64,000 nt of DNA, taken from Parachitinimonas caeni (GTDB lineage Bacteria; Pseudomonadota; Gammaproteobacteria; Burkholderiales; Chitinimonadaceae). The notes under the pieces are model-generated. The model was not told the origin of the DNA. It was given only the letters and a program-made list of their open reading frames with translations, and made no database searches. The DNA lies in NCBI RefSeq assembly GCF_030129945.1, contig NZ_JARRAF010000009.1, positions 120,727 to 184,726 on the forward strand, read 5' to 3'. Each line of letters begins with the position of its first letter. Position 1 is the stretch's first letter. Positions 46,701-54,116 of this stretch are shown one piece after another. A program made the position numbers and the translations under genes.

Positions 46701-49700
46701 CTCGCAACACCGCCGGATAGCTGGCAAGGCAAGCATCAATCAGCGCCAGCGTGCCAGCCATCGAGGGATGTCGCGCCAGAATCTGGGCGCGCTTGCGGTC
46801 GATGTCGAGCTGGGTGTCCTGCAACAGAACCAGCCACTGTTCGTCCTGCTGGATCAGCCCGGCACGGGCCAGCACCGCCAGCCCGCTGTCGAGAATGGCC
46901 CGGCGGCTGCCGTCAATCTGTGCGTTCAGGGTGATCCGGGCATCGGCCTGCCCCGGCGTGCGCAGCACACCGAAGTGCTGGCGCAGCATGTCGAGGAAGC
47001 CGTACTCGGCATAAGCATCCAATAACAGGTAGGCGGCGGAGATGGGGGTGCCCTGGGTGTCGGCCGGCACATTGCCGGCAGCTATCGGCATTGGCATCAC
47101 CGGCTCACGCCAGTAGCGCTTGCGCTGGAACGGATAGCCCGGCACATCAACCTGACGTCGCCCTGCGCCATACCAGCCCGTCCAGGCGATGGTATGCCCT
47201 TGCGCGGCCAGGGACGCGACGGCTTCAGCCAGGCAATCCCGCGCCGGCTTGTTGCGGCGCAGGCTGGGCAGCCAGCAGCGTTGGTCAGCACCGGCGCGTT
47301 CGCTGCCCAGTGCGGTCAGCACGGCCGCCGGGCCGATTTCGACCAGACTGCGGCAGTCGGCCGCTTCGACCGCACGCAAGGCGGCATCAAAGCGCACCGG
47401 GGCGATGATCTGCCGGGCGAAGTAGTCGGGCGCAGGCACGCGGCCGTAGTAGTCCTCGCCATCCTGCGTGGAAATCCAGTGGATCTGCGCGGCATGCAGA
47501 CGAACCTCGGCGCAGCGTGCGGCAAATGGCGCCACGGCGCCTTGCATGTGCGACGAGTGGAACGCATGCGAGACCTGCAGACGCCGGGCCTGGCGGCCAA
47601 TGGGGCCGAGCTGGGCCAGCAGCTGATCCAGCGCGTCGGCATCGCCCGACACCACGGTGCGCTGCGGGCCGTTGAGGGCGGCAATCGCCAGCCGGCTGCC
47701 AAAGGGGGCGATGGCAGCCAGTGCGGTGGATTCATCCAGTGGCAGCGCCGCCATTGCGCCGTCGTGGCGTTGCGCATCCATCAGCTGACCGCGAGCGAGC
47801 ACCAGCTGCAGCGCGTCGGCAAACGTCAACACGCCGGCAACCACGGCTGCGGCAAATTCGCCGATGCTGTGGCCCACCACATAGGCTGGCTCCTGGCCCC
47901 AGCTGCGCCACAAGGCGGCCAGCCCGCACTGCAGAATGAACAGTCCCAGCTGGGCATGGCGCGTCTGGGCCAGTACGGCCGCATCGGCAGATGGATCAAT
48001 CAACAGGGAAAGGATGCCGGCGTGGCCCTCAGCCCGCAGGCGGGCCTCAGCATCGTCGAGCAGGTCGCGGAACACGGGCTCGTGTTGGTACAGCTCGGCG
48101 GCCATGCCGGGGTACTGGCTGCCCTGGCCGGTAAACAGGAAGGCCAGCGGGCCGGCGTTACCCTGACCGCTGCGGCGCTGGCTGGCGCCCTCGGCCAGCA
48201 GCTGCTGCGCCAGTGTGGCGGCATCCTGGCCCCATACGGCCAGCCGTTCGGAAAAGGCTTGTCGGCCCAGGTGGCTGCTGCAGGCCAGATCGGCGGCTTC
48301 GTCATGACTCAATCCGCCCAGTGCGGTGGCGTAGCGTTGCGCCATCGCCTGCAAGGCGGCCGGGGTGGCGGCACTGAGACTGAGAACCAGGGGGCGGTGG
48401 ACGGGCAGTGGCTGTCGGGTATCGTTGGCGGTTTCTGCCACCAGTACCGCATGCGAGTTGGTACCGCTGAAGCCAAATGAGCTGACGCCGGCGACCCGCC
48501 GGCCATTGCGCGCCGGCCAGCTGCGTGGCGAGCGGACCACGGCCAGCGGTAGCGATGACCAATCGACTTTGTTCGACAGGGTGTCGGCATGCAGACTGGC
48601 CGGAATCTGGCCGGCCTCCATCGCCAACACCAGCTTGATCAGCGAGGCCATGCCGGCAGCGGCCTCCAGATGGCCGATCTGCGACTTCACCGAACCAATC
48701 AGCAACGGTGATTGTGGCTGGCGACCTTCGCCCACTGCGGCGGTCAGCGCTTCCAGCTCGATCGGGTCGCCGATCTGGGTGCCGGTGCCGTGGGCTTCCA
48801 CATAATCAATGGCGTCGGCACTGACCCCGGCTTGCGCCCACGCTTGCTGGATCACCTGGGTCTGGGCGCTGCCATTGGGGGCGGAAAATCCGCTGCTGGC
48901 GCCATCCTGATTCAGTGCCGTGGCGGCGACACGGGCGCGGATGCGCCGCGTGTGGCGACGGGCGTCGGTCTCGCGTTCCAGAATCAACACGCCACACCCT
49001 TCCGAGCGCACATAGCCATCGGCCGCATCCGAGAAGGTGTGGCAACGGCCGGTTGGCGAGAGGATGCCGGCTTTCGAGAAGTAAACGTAAAGATGCGGCG
49101 TCAGCAGCGCGTTGACGCCCGCCACCACCGCCAGATCGCAATCACCGCTCTTCAACGCCTGACAGGCCAGATGCAAGGCCACCACCGACGATGAACAGGC
49201 GGTATCAATGGCCATGTTCGGCCCCTGCCAGCCAAAGAAATAAGACAGGCGGCCGGCCGCCGTGCAGTTCATGGCACCGGCCGCTGCGTAGGGGTCGAGG
49301 CTGTCGAGATCGTCGGTGTAGAGCGTAGCGGCCTTGTAGTCGTCGGTACTGAGCCCGGCATAGACGGCTACCCGCTGGCCTTTGAGCGATAGCGGCGGAA
49401 TGCCGGCGTTTTCGAGCGCTTCCCAGGTCACTTCGAGCAGCAGCCGCTGCTGCGGGTCGAGCGCGCTGGCTTCCTTGGGCATCAGCCGGAACAGGCGGGC
49501 ATCGAATTCGTGCAGATCCTGCCCCGCGATGAAGCCGCCCCAGCGGCTGACACTCTTGCCGGGCGCCGTGCGATCGGGGTGATACCAGCGGCTGGCATTC
49601 CAGCGGTCAGCAGGGATTTCGCTGATCGGGTCGCGGCCGGAGATCAGCAAATCCCAGTATTCCGAAGGGCTGTTGGCGCCGCCGGGAAAGCGACAGGCCA

Positions 49701-51084
49701 TGCCGACGATGCCGACCGGGCTGTCATCGGCCGGGCGGACAGGCGTTGGCTGGGGTGCCGGGCTGGCAGTGAGTTCGGCCAGCAGCAGGGCCGGTGTCGG
49801 GCAGCGATAGGCGAGGGTGGCCGGCAGCTTGCGGCCCAACTGTTGCGAAAGCGCCTTGAGCAAGGTGACAGATTGGGCTGAATTCAGGCCCAGCTCGCTC
49901 CAGCGCTCGTCCAGCTTGTCGGCCAGATCAACGGGTTGCGCCAATACCTCGCTCAGCGCATGCGTGAGCGCAGCCAGCAACGCACTCGGGCCAGGCTGGC
50001 CGGCGGGCGATGGTGCTGCGCCATCCAGCAAGGTGGCCACGCTGTCGTCGAGCAGACTGCAGTGAGCATCGCGATGCAGACTCGGCAGCAGCGGGAACGT
50101 ACGGCTACGGCGGCTGCAAAGTTTGTCCAGATGCTGCAGCAGACTCGGATGCGGGCCGATTTCAATCGCGGCGGCGGGCTGCTGCGCAATCAGGCATTCC
50201 ACTGCTTCGACAAAGCGGATCGGCTGGCGGATTTGCCGGGCCCAGTAGTCCGCATCCAGCGCACTGCCCGGCAACAGGGTGCCGGTGCAGGACGAGATAT
50301 AAGGTATATCGGCCCGATGGGCCTGCAGCCCGGCAATTTGCTGGCGGAACGCGGCGAGCCCGGCCTCGACCGCCGAGGTGTGAAACGGCAGGCTGACTTT
50401 CAGCTCACGGCAGAAAACCCCTTCGGCCTGCAACTGGGCCGCAAACGGGGCCAGTGCCACGGCGCTGCCGGCGACGATCACGGCATCGTCGGCATTGATG
50501 GCGGCCAGCTCCAGGCCGGGGCAAACCTGCAGGCGTGCGGTGATCTGATCTGCACTGAGCGCCACATGCAGCATGCTGCCCGCTGGCGTTGCCCGCATCA
50601 GGCTGCAGTGCGCCGCAACCAGTGGCAAGGCCGCTTCGAGCGACAGGGCGCCGGCCGTAACCGCTGCTGCGACTTCGCCGGCGCTGTGGCCGAGCACCAG
50701 CGCCGGCCGGATGCCGCGCCGGGCCAGGACTTCGGTGAGCACAAGCTGCAGGGCAAAAATTGCCGGATAGCTGACGTCAGTGTCGGCATCGGCGGCAGGT
50801 CCGCCACCGAGCAGGAGGTCGAGTAAGGGAAGCGAGGAAACACGGGACCATGCAGCTGAAATCGTTTCAAAGCTGCGCCGGGCGGCAGGGTCCTGGTCCG
50901 CCAGCTGTTGAGCCATGCCGGGCCAATGGGCGCCGACTCCCGAATAGATGAATGCCACGTCGCGCAAGCGGATTTCCTTGTTCGAATTGTTGCGGTAGCG
51001 GCCGCCGCCTTTGCTGGAATCAAGGCTCCAGGCAGCGGTCAGTATTTGGGGTGATGCAGAGGGGGCAGGTTCTGTTGATGCCAC
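40753..51084 (-). CDS. hybrid PKS-NRPS megasynthase AT-ACP-KS-AT-MT-ACP-AMT-C-A-T
   Basis: 3443 aa, cytoplasmic. Approximate residues: AT1 GHSAGE 135; ACP1 LGLNSAQS 401; KS with Cys DTACSSS 629, His VEAHGTGT 763, His SQIGHLE 806; AT2 GHSIGE 1071 with HAFH 1170 (malonyl type); methyltransferase LLEVGTGTGS 1520; ACP2 LGLDSLMM 1758; class III aminotransferase with PLP Lys VYGKIVGGG 2205; C domain HHIVVDG 2525; A domain FTSGSTGKPKG 2990 with code D-I-L-Q-L-G-V-I-W-K (glycine-like); carrier LGGDSIRAL 3375. No KR, DH or ER. The predicted product is an alpha-methyl-beta-amino acyl unit joined to a glycine-like residue. KS to T resembles McyE of microcystin synthesis; AMT placement resembles MycA. 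The GTG at 51084 is the only upstream candidate and has a poor ribosome site because a MITE-like element lies against it. Confidence 0.93.
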   Translation of the reverse strand: MASTEPAPSASPQILTAAWSLDSSKGGGRYRNNSNKEIRLRDVAFIYSGVGAHWPGMAQQLADQDPAARRSFETISAAWSRVSSLPLLDLLLGGGPAADADTDVSYPAIFALQLVLTEVLARRGIRPALVLGHSAGEVAAAVTAGALSLEAALPLVAAHCSLMRATPAGSMLHVALSADQITARLQVCPGLELAAINADDAVIVAGSAVALAPFAAQLQAEGVFCRELKVSLPFHTSAVEAGLAAFRQQIAGLQAHRADIPYISSCTGTLLPGSALDADYWARQIRQPIRFVEAVECLIAQQPAAAIEIGPHPSLLQHLDKLCSRRSRTFPLLPSLHRDAHCSLLDDSVATLLDGAAPSPAGQPGPSALLAALTHALSEVLAQPVDLADKLDERWSELGLNSAQSVTLLKALSQQLGRKLPATLAYRCPTPALLLAELTASPAPQPTPVRPADDSPVGIVGMACRFPGGANSPSEYWDLLISGRDPISEIPADRWNASRWYHPDRTAPGKSVSRWGGFIAGQDLHEFDARLFRLMPKEASALDPQQRLLLEVTWEALENAGIPPLSLKGQRVAVYAGLSTDDYKAATLYTDDLDSLDPYAAAGAMNCTAAGRLSYFFGWQGPNMAIDTACSSSVVALHLACQALKSGDCDLAVVAGVNALLTPHLYVYFSKAGILSPTGRCHTFSDAADGYVRSEGCGVLILERETDARRHTRRIRARVAATALNQDGASSGFSAPNGSAQTQVIQQAWAQAGVSADAIDYVEAHGTGTQIGDPIELEALTAAVGEGRQPQSPLLIGSVKSQIGHLEAAAGMASLIKLVLAMEAGQIPASLHADTLSNKVDWSSLPLAVVRSPRSWPARNGRRVAGVSSFGFSGTNSHAVLVAETANDTRQPLPVHRPLVLSLSAATPAALQAMAQRYATALGGLSHDEAADLACSSHLGRQAFSERLAVWGQDAATLAQQLLAEGASQRRSGQGNAGPLAFLFTGQGSQYPGMAAELYQHEPVFRDLLDDAEARLRAEGHAGILSLLIDPSADAAVLAQTRHAQLGLFILQCGLAALWRSWGQEPAYVVGHSIGEFAAAVVAGVLTFADALQLVLARGQLMDAQRHDGAMAALPLDESTALAAIAPFGSRLAIAALNGPQRTVVSGDADALDQLLAQLGPIGRQARRLQVSHAFHSSHMQGAVAPFAARCAEVRLHAAQIHWISTQDGEDYYGRVPAPDYFARQIIAPVRFDAALRAVEAADCRSLVEIGPAAVLTALGSERAGADQRCWLPSLRRNKPARDCLAEAVASLAAQGHTIAWTGWYGAGRRQVDVPGYPFQRKRYWREPVMPMPIAAGNVPADTQGTPISAAYLLLDAYAEYGFLDMLRQHFGVLRTPGQADARITLNAQIDGSRRAILDSGLAVLARAGLIQQDEQWLVLLQDTQLDIDRKRAQILARHPSMAGTLALIDACLASYPAVLRGSQHPTEVLFPGGDLSRVAACYADNEVQDSYNRLVAEAVAGWLAQQPAGAAPQLLEVGTGTGSTTAAILKVLPANWPGRYLCTDVSRGFFAQARRRLGSDRLDMAVLDLEKPALAQGFAPASVDLVIANNVLHATADIARTLANLRPLLRPGGCLLVHEQVVSHGFIHLTFGLADGWHRATDKALRLPDSPLLDLPHWRQLLQQAGFEPGPAQHGDSDASQFILLARHDGQADLAQPAASLPAAPLPISPLSARTPAMSTHISALTSLPIVIHLIAQLTGLDNDEVNPDHSLLELGLDSLMMVQLGTQLEKQHGLQATLAEFYDDLDTARKIAGRLADCQPAPVAAAPVVAAAPQNLVATPVSMPAPVAAPAAVLPSSPIAPAQPRPALQADGSLHSLMSQQLDALSRLMQDQLTLLGQAGPTNPVPAPALVPSPLPSATPAAEAPGKAEKPAAPNFRSLKLDEDVLDARQQAFLEALTQRYTQRTGGSRQLAADHRKTLCDWKNTLSFRYTLKEMMYPIASDQTVGSHMIDVDGNDYVDITMGCGVGLLGHAEPAVVAAVQAQAAHSFAIGPQNPLAAEVAAQISRLTGMERVTFCNTGAEAVMMAVRLARAVTGRRKIVIFSGAYHGTWDGVLGMEHDGHVFPTGAGIPPGMVEDLLIVNYGTEEGLDKIRAHAHELAAVLVEPVQSRRPGFHPVAFLKTLREITRQHDVALIFDEMITGFRIAAGGAQQAFGIRADMAVYGKIVGGGLPMSIVSGSARYLDAVDGGDWRYGDASRPEHEVIYFGGTYVKHPIALAAARAALQIIETTPDLYTRLNQKAARMAERLNAFFAAESVPIQLNHFGSLFRFDGTGRFTALFQPIEMDLFGLLLNLHGVYIWERRICFLSTAHTDADIERIISAVKQAVSELRAGGFAFRSPEGPHGGKSLPSPVSRPTEGAVTAAQQRLFALTAIEGANTAYNVPLSIALRGALRSEALDAALQQVFQRHEALRTRFVLAEEGVRQQVVANARFVLQRETATPATLEQQVKAFIRPFELTEAPLFRAALFTLAADHHVLVMDAHHIVVDGLSLNLIASELMALYEGKTLPAVPAQPLDQVASAQQWQHSLAHAEASRYWQQQFASLPEPLALPTDFPRPARRSQRGDDRFAELDATATRRLKEAALRHKLPLFPLLLAGWSLLLQRLAGQDEVVVGVPVGGRSDERFAGTVGMFAQTLPLRLAGNDLTVAEAARQCHRSFLQAMSHQDYPLDEILRGLNVERDLSRNPLFDVMFIMENGNDRVYKLAGLQCETLTISRGAAMFDLSMEVVEAEGRLQLRCEYATDLFSADSAQEHLDRYLALLQSLPEQLEQPAISLNLQSETEAALLREWGRGEEWTEVPTLALTGFLEQASRQPDAIALSQGEVQFSYGELLRRANQLAHTLLRRQPLQANDRVALICERTPDMLIGLLAILQTGAAYVPIDPDFPAERIQLMLDESRARLILGSHSALGRLALPTDVVTQPVDQIDPTAPQTAPAIRTTPDDLAYVIFTSGSTGKPKGVMVRQRNAAAFFSQLAHSFGLSAGDRLLAVTTISFDIASLELIGSLWHGLTLVLATTAQARDPEALLTLIQQEDINTLQLTPTRLAPLLALDASGTVERLKTLLVGGEALPAPLAERLQTLPGQCFSVYGPTETTIWSAALPLNDGQTGLGRALPGQQLFVLDKTGQLQIMGATGEIAIAGVGVAAGYLDQADATDARFIRNPQLAEGRIYLTGDLGRWTRDGTLQFLGRSDGQVKVRGVRIELAEIEQQLKRHAALADAAVILRRDGEGEAQLLAYLVCRESMPAAAWDEGEWRNWLAEHLPDAMVPSRFVQLASLPQTPNGKLDRRALPEPPARLRAGQSAQRQPANAAEQAVLAALREVLQVEAQLGDSYFSLGGDSIRALKLIARLRAAGFDLTMDALFAHPQAEAIARHLTPRKASSPHSTAQVTGLDEDELADLFK

Positions 51085-51085
51085 T

Positions 51086-51409
51086 AGGCTCTGTTGACAT
51101 TTTATTTCCGGATCGCGTTTCGTCGGATTTGGGCCTGATGCAAGGCGAAAAGCGCGCCGCTTAGTGAGCTAAGCAAGCGATTTTTAACGCAGCAGCAGGC
51201 CCAGATCCGGCGAAACCCTCCGTCCCCGCAAGGGGGATGCCGTGGCTGTAAGCCGCTTTGCGGCAACAGCCACGCAAGGCCAGGTCGATTTTTGGGGCAT
51301 GGCGTTGTTAGGGTTCGCTTATTTAGCCCGCTAAACCACGCTTACCCTGCCTAGCCCTGCCCCAAAACTCGGCCTGGCGCGACCGGAAACAAAACGTCAA
51401 CAGAGCCTA
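51086..51409. mobile_element. MITE-like element A with terminal inverted repeats
   Basis: 324 bp. The left end TAGGCTCTGTTGAC...TTTCCGG and right end CCGGAAAC...GTCAACAGAGCCTA match over 27 bases with two differences; both ends carry TA. It contains an internal palindrome GTGGCTGT..ACAGCCAC (about 51242-51274) and no gene. The GGCTCTGTTGA-type end recalls IS5-group insertion sequences (memory only), so it is probably a non-autonomous derivative. It ends one base before the GTG of the hybrid megasynthase. Confidence 0.8.
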
Positions 51410-51525
51410 GCTGGCAGCCGATGGATGCAAGGCCGGTGCAGACCGGTTCCCGTCGTGGCAGATGTCCGCCAGTGTTGATTGGGTGCAGCGTCGGCCCCTG
51501 CGGGCTCTGACAAATTCGGTAAAAC

Positions 51526-51554
51526 TGGCGCCGCCTCCCTCCAGAGCGGCGCCA
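51526..51554 (-). terminator. terminator of the DUF697 gene
   Basis: TGGCGCCGC and GCGGCGCCA form a 9-bp GC stem with an 11-base loop. On the minus strand it is followed by GTTTTACC, 22 bp after the DUF697 stop. Confidence 0.65.
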
Positions 51555-51575
51555 ATGACGGCAAGCGGAGCCGGA

Positions 51576-52130
51576 TCAGCCTTTCTTGGCGGTAGGAGCC
51601 GCATCCTTCAGCACATTTTTGCCTTCGGCAAAATAGCGCTCGAAATGCTTTTCAACCGATGCCGGGTTGAAGTCGAGGAAGGTGCCGCCCGACTCGAAGT
51701 GCTGGACGAATACCTTGCCCAAGGCGTAGGTCGAGGCTCCTGCGGTCAGCGATACCGCAGCGGCGCCGGCAAACTGGCCAACCAGAGGCACGATTTTCAG
51801 CAGGCTGGCAACCGGTGTGGCGATTGCGGCCGGGGCATAGGCACCGATCACGGCGCCGGCGAGCTTTTTGCCAAGCTGCTCGGTGAGGGTGTAGCCATAG
51901 AAATCGCCAAGCTTGCGCAGCAGGTTTACCTGCACTGCGCTCAGGGCCACGATATCAACCCCTGGTACGGGAATCAGGCCCACGCTCAGGGCCACCAGCG
52001 AGTGGGTCTCGATGGTGCTCTTGGTGGCCGCCATGCGCTGATCCAGACTCAGATTCTTGGCAGTGGGTTCGGCGGGAGTGGTGGCAGGTGGCGTTGCTGG
52101 CGCTTTGCTATCAACGGTTGTTGCGTCCAT
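51576..52130 (-). CDS. DUF697-like membrane-associated protein
   Basis: 184 aa. Disordered Ala/Pro/Thr-rich N-terminus (to about 30), then helices with the DUF697 pattern: ALSVGLIPVPGVDIVALSAVQVNLLRKLGDFYGY, AGAVIGAYAPAAIATPVASLLKIVPLVGQF, and a C-terminal SVEKHFERYFAEGKNVL. Glycine-rich hydrophobic helices suggest membrane association. AAGGA lies before the ATG. It has its own terminator, so it is probably not part of the biosynthetic operon. Function unknown. Confidence 0.75.
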   Translation of the reverse strand: MDATTVDSKAPATPPATTPAEPTAKNLSLDQRMAATKSTIETHSLVALSVGLIPVPGVDIVALSAVQVNLLRKLGDFYGYTLTEQLGKKLAGAVIGAYAPAAIATPVASLLKIVPLVGQFAGAAAVSLTAGASTYALGKVFVQHFESGGTFLDFNPASVEKHFERYFAEGKNVLKDAAPTAKKG

Positions 52131-52526
52131 ATGCTGACATCCTTATTCAATGAAGATGAGACACTGAGGCCAATCAACAATAGACCATTTTTTCAAAATG
52201 TGTAGGAAGTGAAAGCGCCGTAGACAAAATTTAATAATCCTCACGTAATCGGCCATACGTAAGGGTTTTATGCAAATTGCAAGGTTGTTTGGCAGGGTTG
52301 GCTTGTCTGAATGGACAGGTAGGTGCCAAGGTGGGGTGCCAACTTTGGCAAATAGGTTAATGCTTGCAAAGGCCAGTATGGCGGGAAATTTATTCGAAAT
52401 TCATGAAGCAGGCTGTATCAAATAAACCCGGCCTGGATTCAGGTGCTCGGTGGCTCTGATGGGTGGGGCATGGCGACTGCTGGTTAATGGCTTTGGCAGT
52501 CAGGTTTTGCGGGAGATTTATTCAGG
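52131..52526. other. intergenic region left of repeat unit 3
   Basis: AT-rich upstream region of the DUF697 gene (52140-52280), then unremarkable sequence. With the following repeat unit, 765 bp lack a gene. Confidence 0.5.
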
Positions 52527-52825
52527 TAAGCGCCTTGTGGCGCATGGTTTTAGGTGCGGGGTGCGCCCCGCATGCGCCTTCCTTTCTTTGCTTCGTCAAA
52601 GAAAGGAAGCAAAGAAAGACGACCCGGCTTCACCGCCCTTACGGGTTCCCTGCGCGCCTGCATCCGTGGCGGCCGGCGCAGAACTCGCCCGCCCTCTGGC
52701 CGGGCTCAAACAGGCTGCGCCGGACACCTCCGCCCCGGATTCCGGTGCTCGGCGGTTCAGACGGGAAAGGGTTCATAACAACGCTTTCCGGTTTGAAGAC
52801 ATGGCAGGTGGTGTGGTTGAGGTGC
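52527..52825. repeat. GC-rich TTTCTTTG repeat, unit 3
   Basis: Same order as units 1 and 2: TAAGCGCCTTGTGGCGC, GGGGTGCGCCCCGCATGCGC, CTTTCTTTG..CAAAGAAAG palindrome, CGGCTTCACCGCCC, CGCAGAACTCGCCC, GGTGCTCGGCGGTTCAGACG, then GACATGGCAGG. It is a single, not paired, copy. Plus-strand frames across it are shadows. Confidence 0.85.
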
Positions 52826-52895
52826 CAGCCAAGAAAGAAGGGTGCATGCGGGCACAACCCCGATCCCAAATACTGCACCAACTGCGCTTGCTGCC

Positions 52896-53504
52896 CTATC
52901 TGGCAAGCGTCTTGTTTGACTGCTGGCGTGTCAGCAGCCTTGCTGCCAATACCCCGCCAATGAAGCCGAACAGATGACCTTCCCAAGACACGCCGGGCTG
53001 ATTGGGGAGCACCCCCCATAACATGCCGCCATAGACCCCTCCTACGGCAACAGACAGGGCGATTGAAGACAGGCTGCGTTCAAAATAGCCCTTGAGCAGC
53101 AGATAGCCCATATAACCAAAAATCAGCCCACTGGCGCCAATATGCAGGGCAGGCGCCCCCAGTAACCAGGTGCCGAGGCCGCCAACCACAGCGACGATCA
53201 GGCTGGTGTAAATGAATTCCGCCACACCATGCAGAATCACCAAACCACCCAGAATCAAAAATGGCAGGGAGTTGCTGAGCAAGTGGCTGAAATTGGCGTG
53301 CAGAAACGGCGAGAACACGATGCCGCGCAAGCCGATGATCTGGCGCGGCAGCAGACCGTATTGATCCAGCGTGGTGCCAAACAGCGGGCGAGCGATGTAA
53401 GCGTCGGTGATCTCCACCAGCCACATCACCGCCAGCAGACCAAGCAGGAACGTTAATTGTGATTTGAGCTGGGCAATCGGGGTGCGGGGTTTGGGCAAGG
53501 CCAC
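52896..53504 (-). CDS. rhomboid-family intramembrane serine protease
   Basis: 202 aa with six hydrophobic segments. HANFSHLLSNSLPFLILGG (TM2, oxyanion region), the catalytic Ser in HIGASGLIFGYMGYLL and the catalytic His in GVSWEGHLFGFIGGVLAAR give the rhomboid signature. Inner membrane; cleaves substrates within or near the bilayer. GTG start with GGAG upstream. It is 18 bp downstream of the P-loop gene on the same strand, so it may be the last gene of the exporter operon, though rhomboids are common and the link could be accidental. Confidence 0.85.
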   Translation of the reverse strand: MALPKPRTPIAQLKSQLTFLLGLLAVMWLVEITDAYIARPLFGTTLDQYGLLPRQIIGLRGIVFSPFLHANFSHLLSNSLPFLILGGLVILHGVAEFIYTSLIVAVVGGLGTWLLGAPALHIGASGLIFGYMGYLLLKGYFERSLSSIALSVAVGGVYGGMLWGVLPNQPGVSWEGHLFGFIGGVLAARLLTRQQSNKTLAR

Positions 53505-53522
53505 TGGGCTCTCCGGGCAGAT

Positions 53523-54116
53523 TCAGTCGCGTAACGCTGCCATAACTGGGTTCGAATCACCAGTAGTGAGCTGCTGCAGCAAGTCGCGGGCCTGGCGAAG
53601 GCTGGTCAGGTGGATGAACTGGACGTGGGAATAGGTCGGGTCGCGCATCAGGGCCAGATTGCGTTGGCGTTGGCTGCGGTGGGTGTTCCAGACCCAGAGG
53701 AGGATCGACTGGCGCGAGAAGGCGCGGCCCAGCGATTCACGGTTGCCGGTGCCGGGCCACAGCTCCTGCCGGGCCATTACCCGTCGCTGGGTTCGTCTGC
53801 CAACTTGCCATAGCGTCTGCCAAAGCGGCAGATCAAGCCAGATCACCGTACATGGTTGCCGCCATTTGACGCCTTGGGTGCGTGTGTAGCTGCCATCCAG
53901 CACCCAGCCATCGCGGCCAGCCAGGGTCGTTGCAATGCGTGCCAGCCAGGTTGCGTCGTCAGGCTCGGTCCAATTCGGGCCCCAGTACAGCTGGTCCATC
54001 TCGAAGTAAGGCACATCGAGCTGCTTGGCCAGCTGGCGGCTGAGCGTGGACTTGCCGCTGCCACTACAGCCGATGACATTGATGCGACGATGCTGCAGAC
54101 AGCGTGTCTGGGTCAT
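53523..54116 (-). CDS. P-loop NTPase, adenylate-kinase/topology-modulation-like
   Basis: 197 aa. Walker A GCSGSGKSTLSRQLA near residue 18, followed by LDVPYFEMDQLYWGPNW, GWVLDGSYTRT and TVIWLDLPLWQTLWQVGRRTQRRV, the layout of small nucleotide-kinase-like proteins of the FlaR/topology-modulation group. Substrate unknown. The ATG at 54116 overlaps the SPFH stop (ATGA), showing coupling to the exporter genes; the longer frame from 54143 is less likely. Confidence 0.78.
   Translation of the reverse strand: MTQTRCLQHRRINVIGCSGSGKSTLSRQLAKQLDVPYFEMDQLYWGPNWTEPDDATWLARIATTLAGRDGWVLDGSYTRTQGVKWRQPCTVIWLDLPLWQTLWQVGRRTQRRVMARQELWPGTGNRESLGRAFSRQSILLWVWNTHRSQRQRNLALMRDPTYSHVQFIHLTSLRQARDLLQQLTTGDSNPVMAALRD

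Larger units (their letters stand above)
51085..51575. other. 491-bp region upstream of the megasynthase
   Basis: Mostly occupied by the MITE-like element (51086-51409); the rest (51410-51525) has no gene, then the DUF697 terminator. Any promoter of the hybrid gene must lie inside the element, be carried by it, or be supplied from the DUF697 side. Confidence 0.5.

Noticed and set aside
49900..51084. N-terminal acyl-ligase loading as in mycosubtilin MycA
   Set aside because: The first domain has GHSAGE and the layout of an acyltransferase, with no adenylating motifs.
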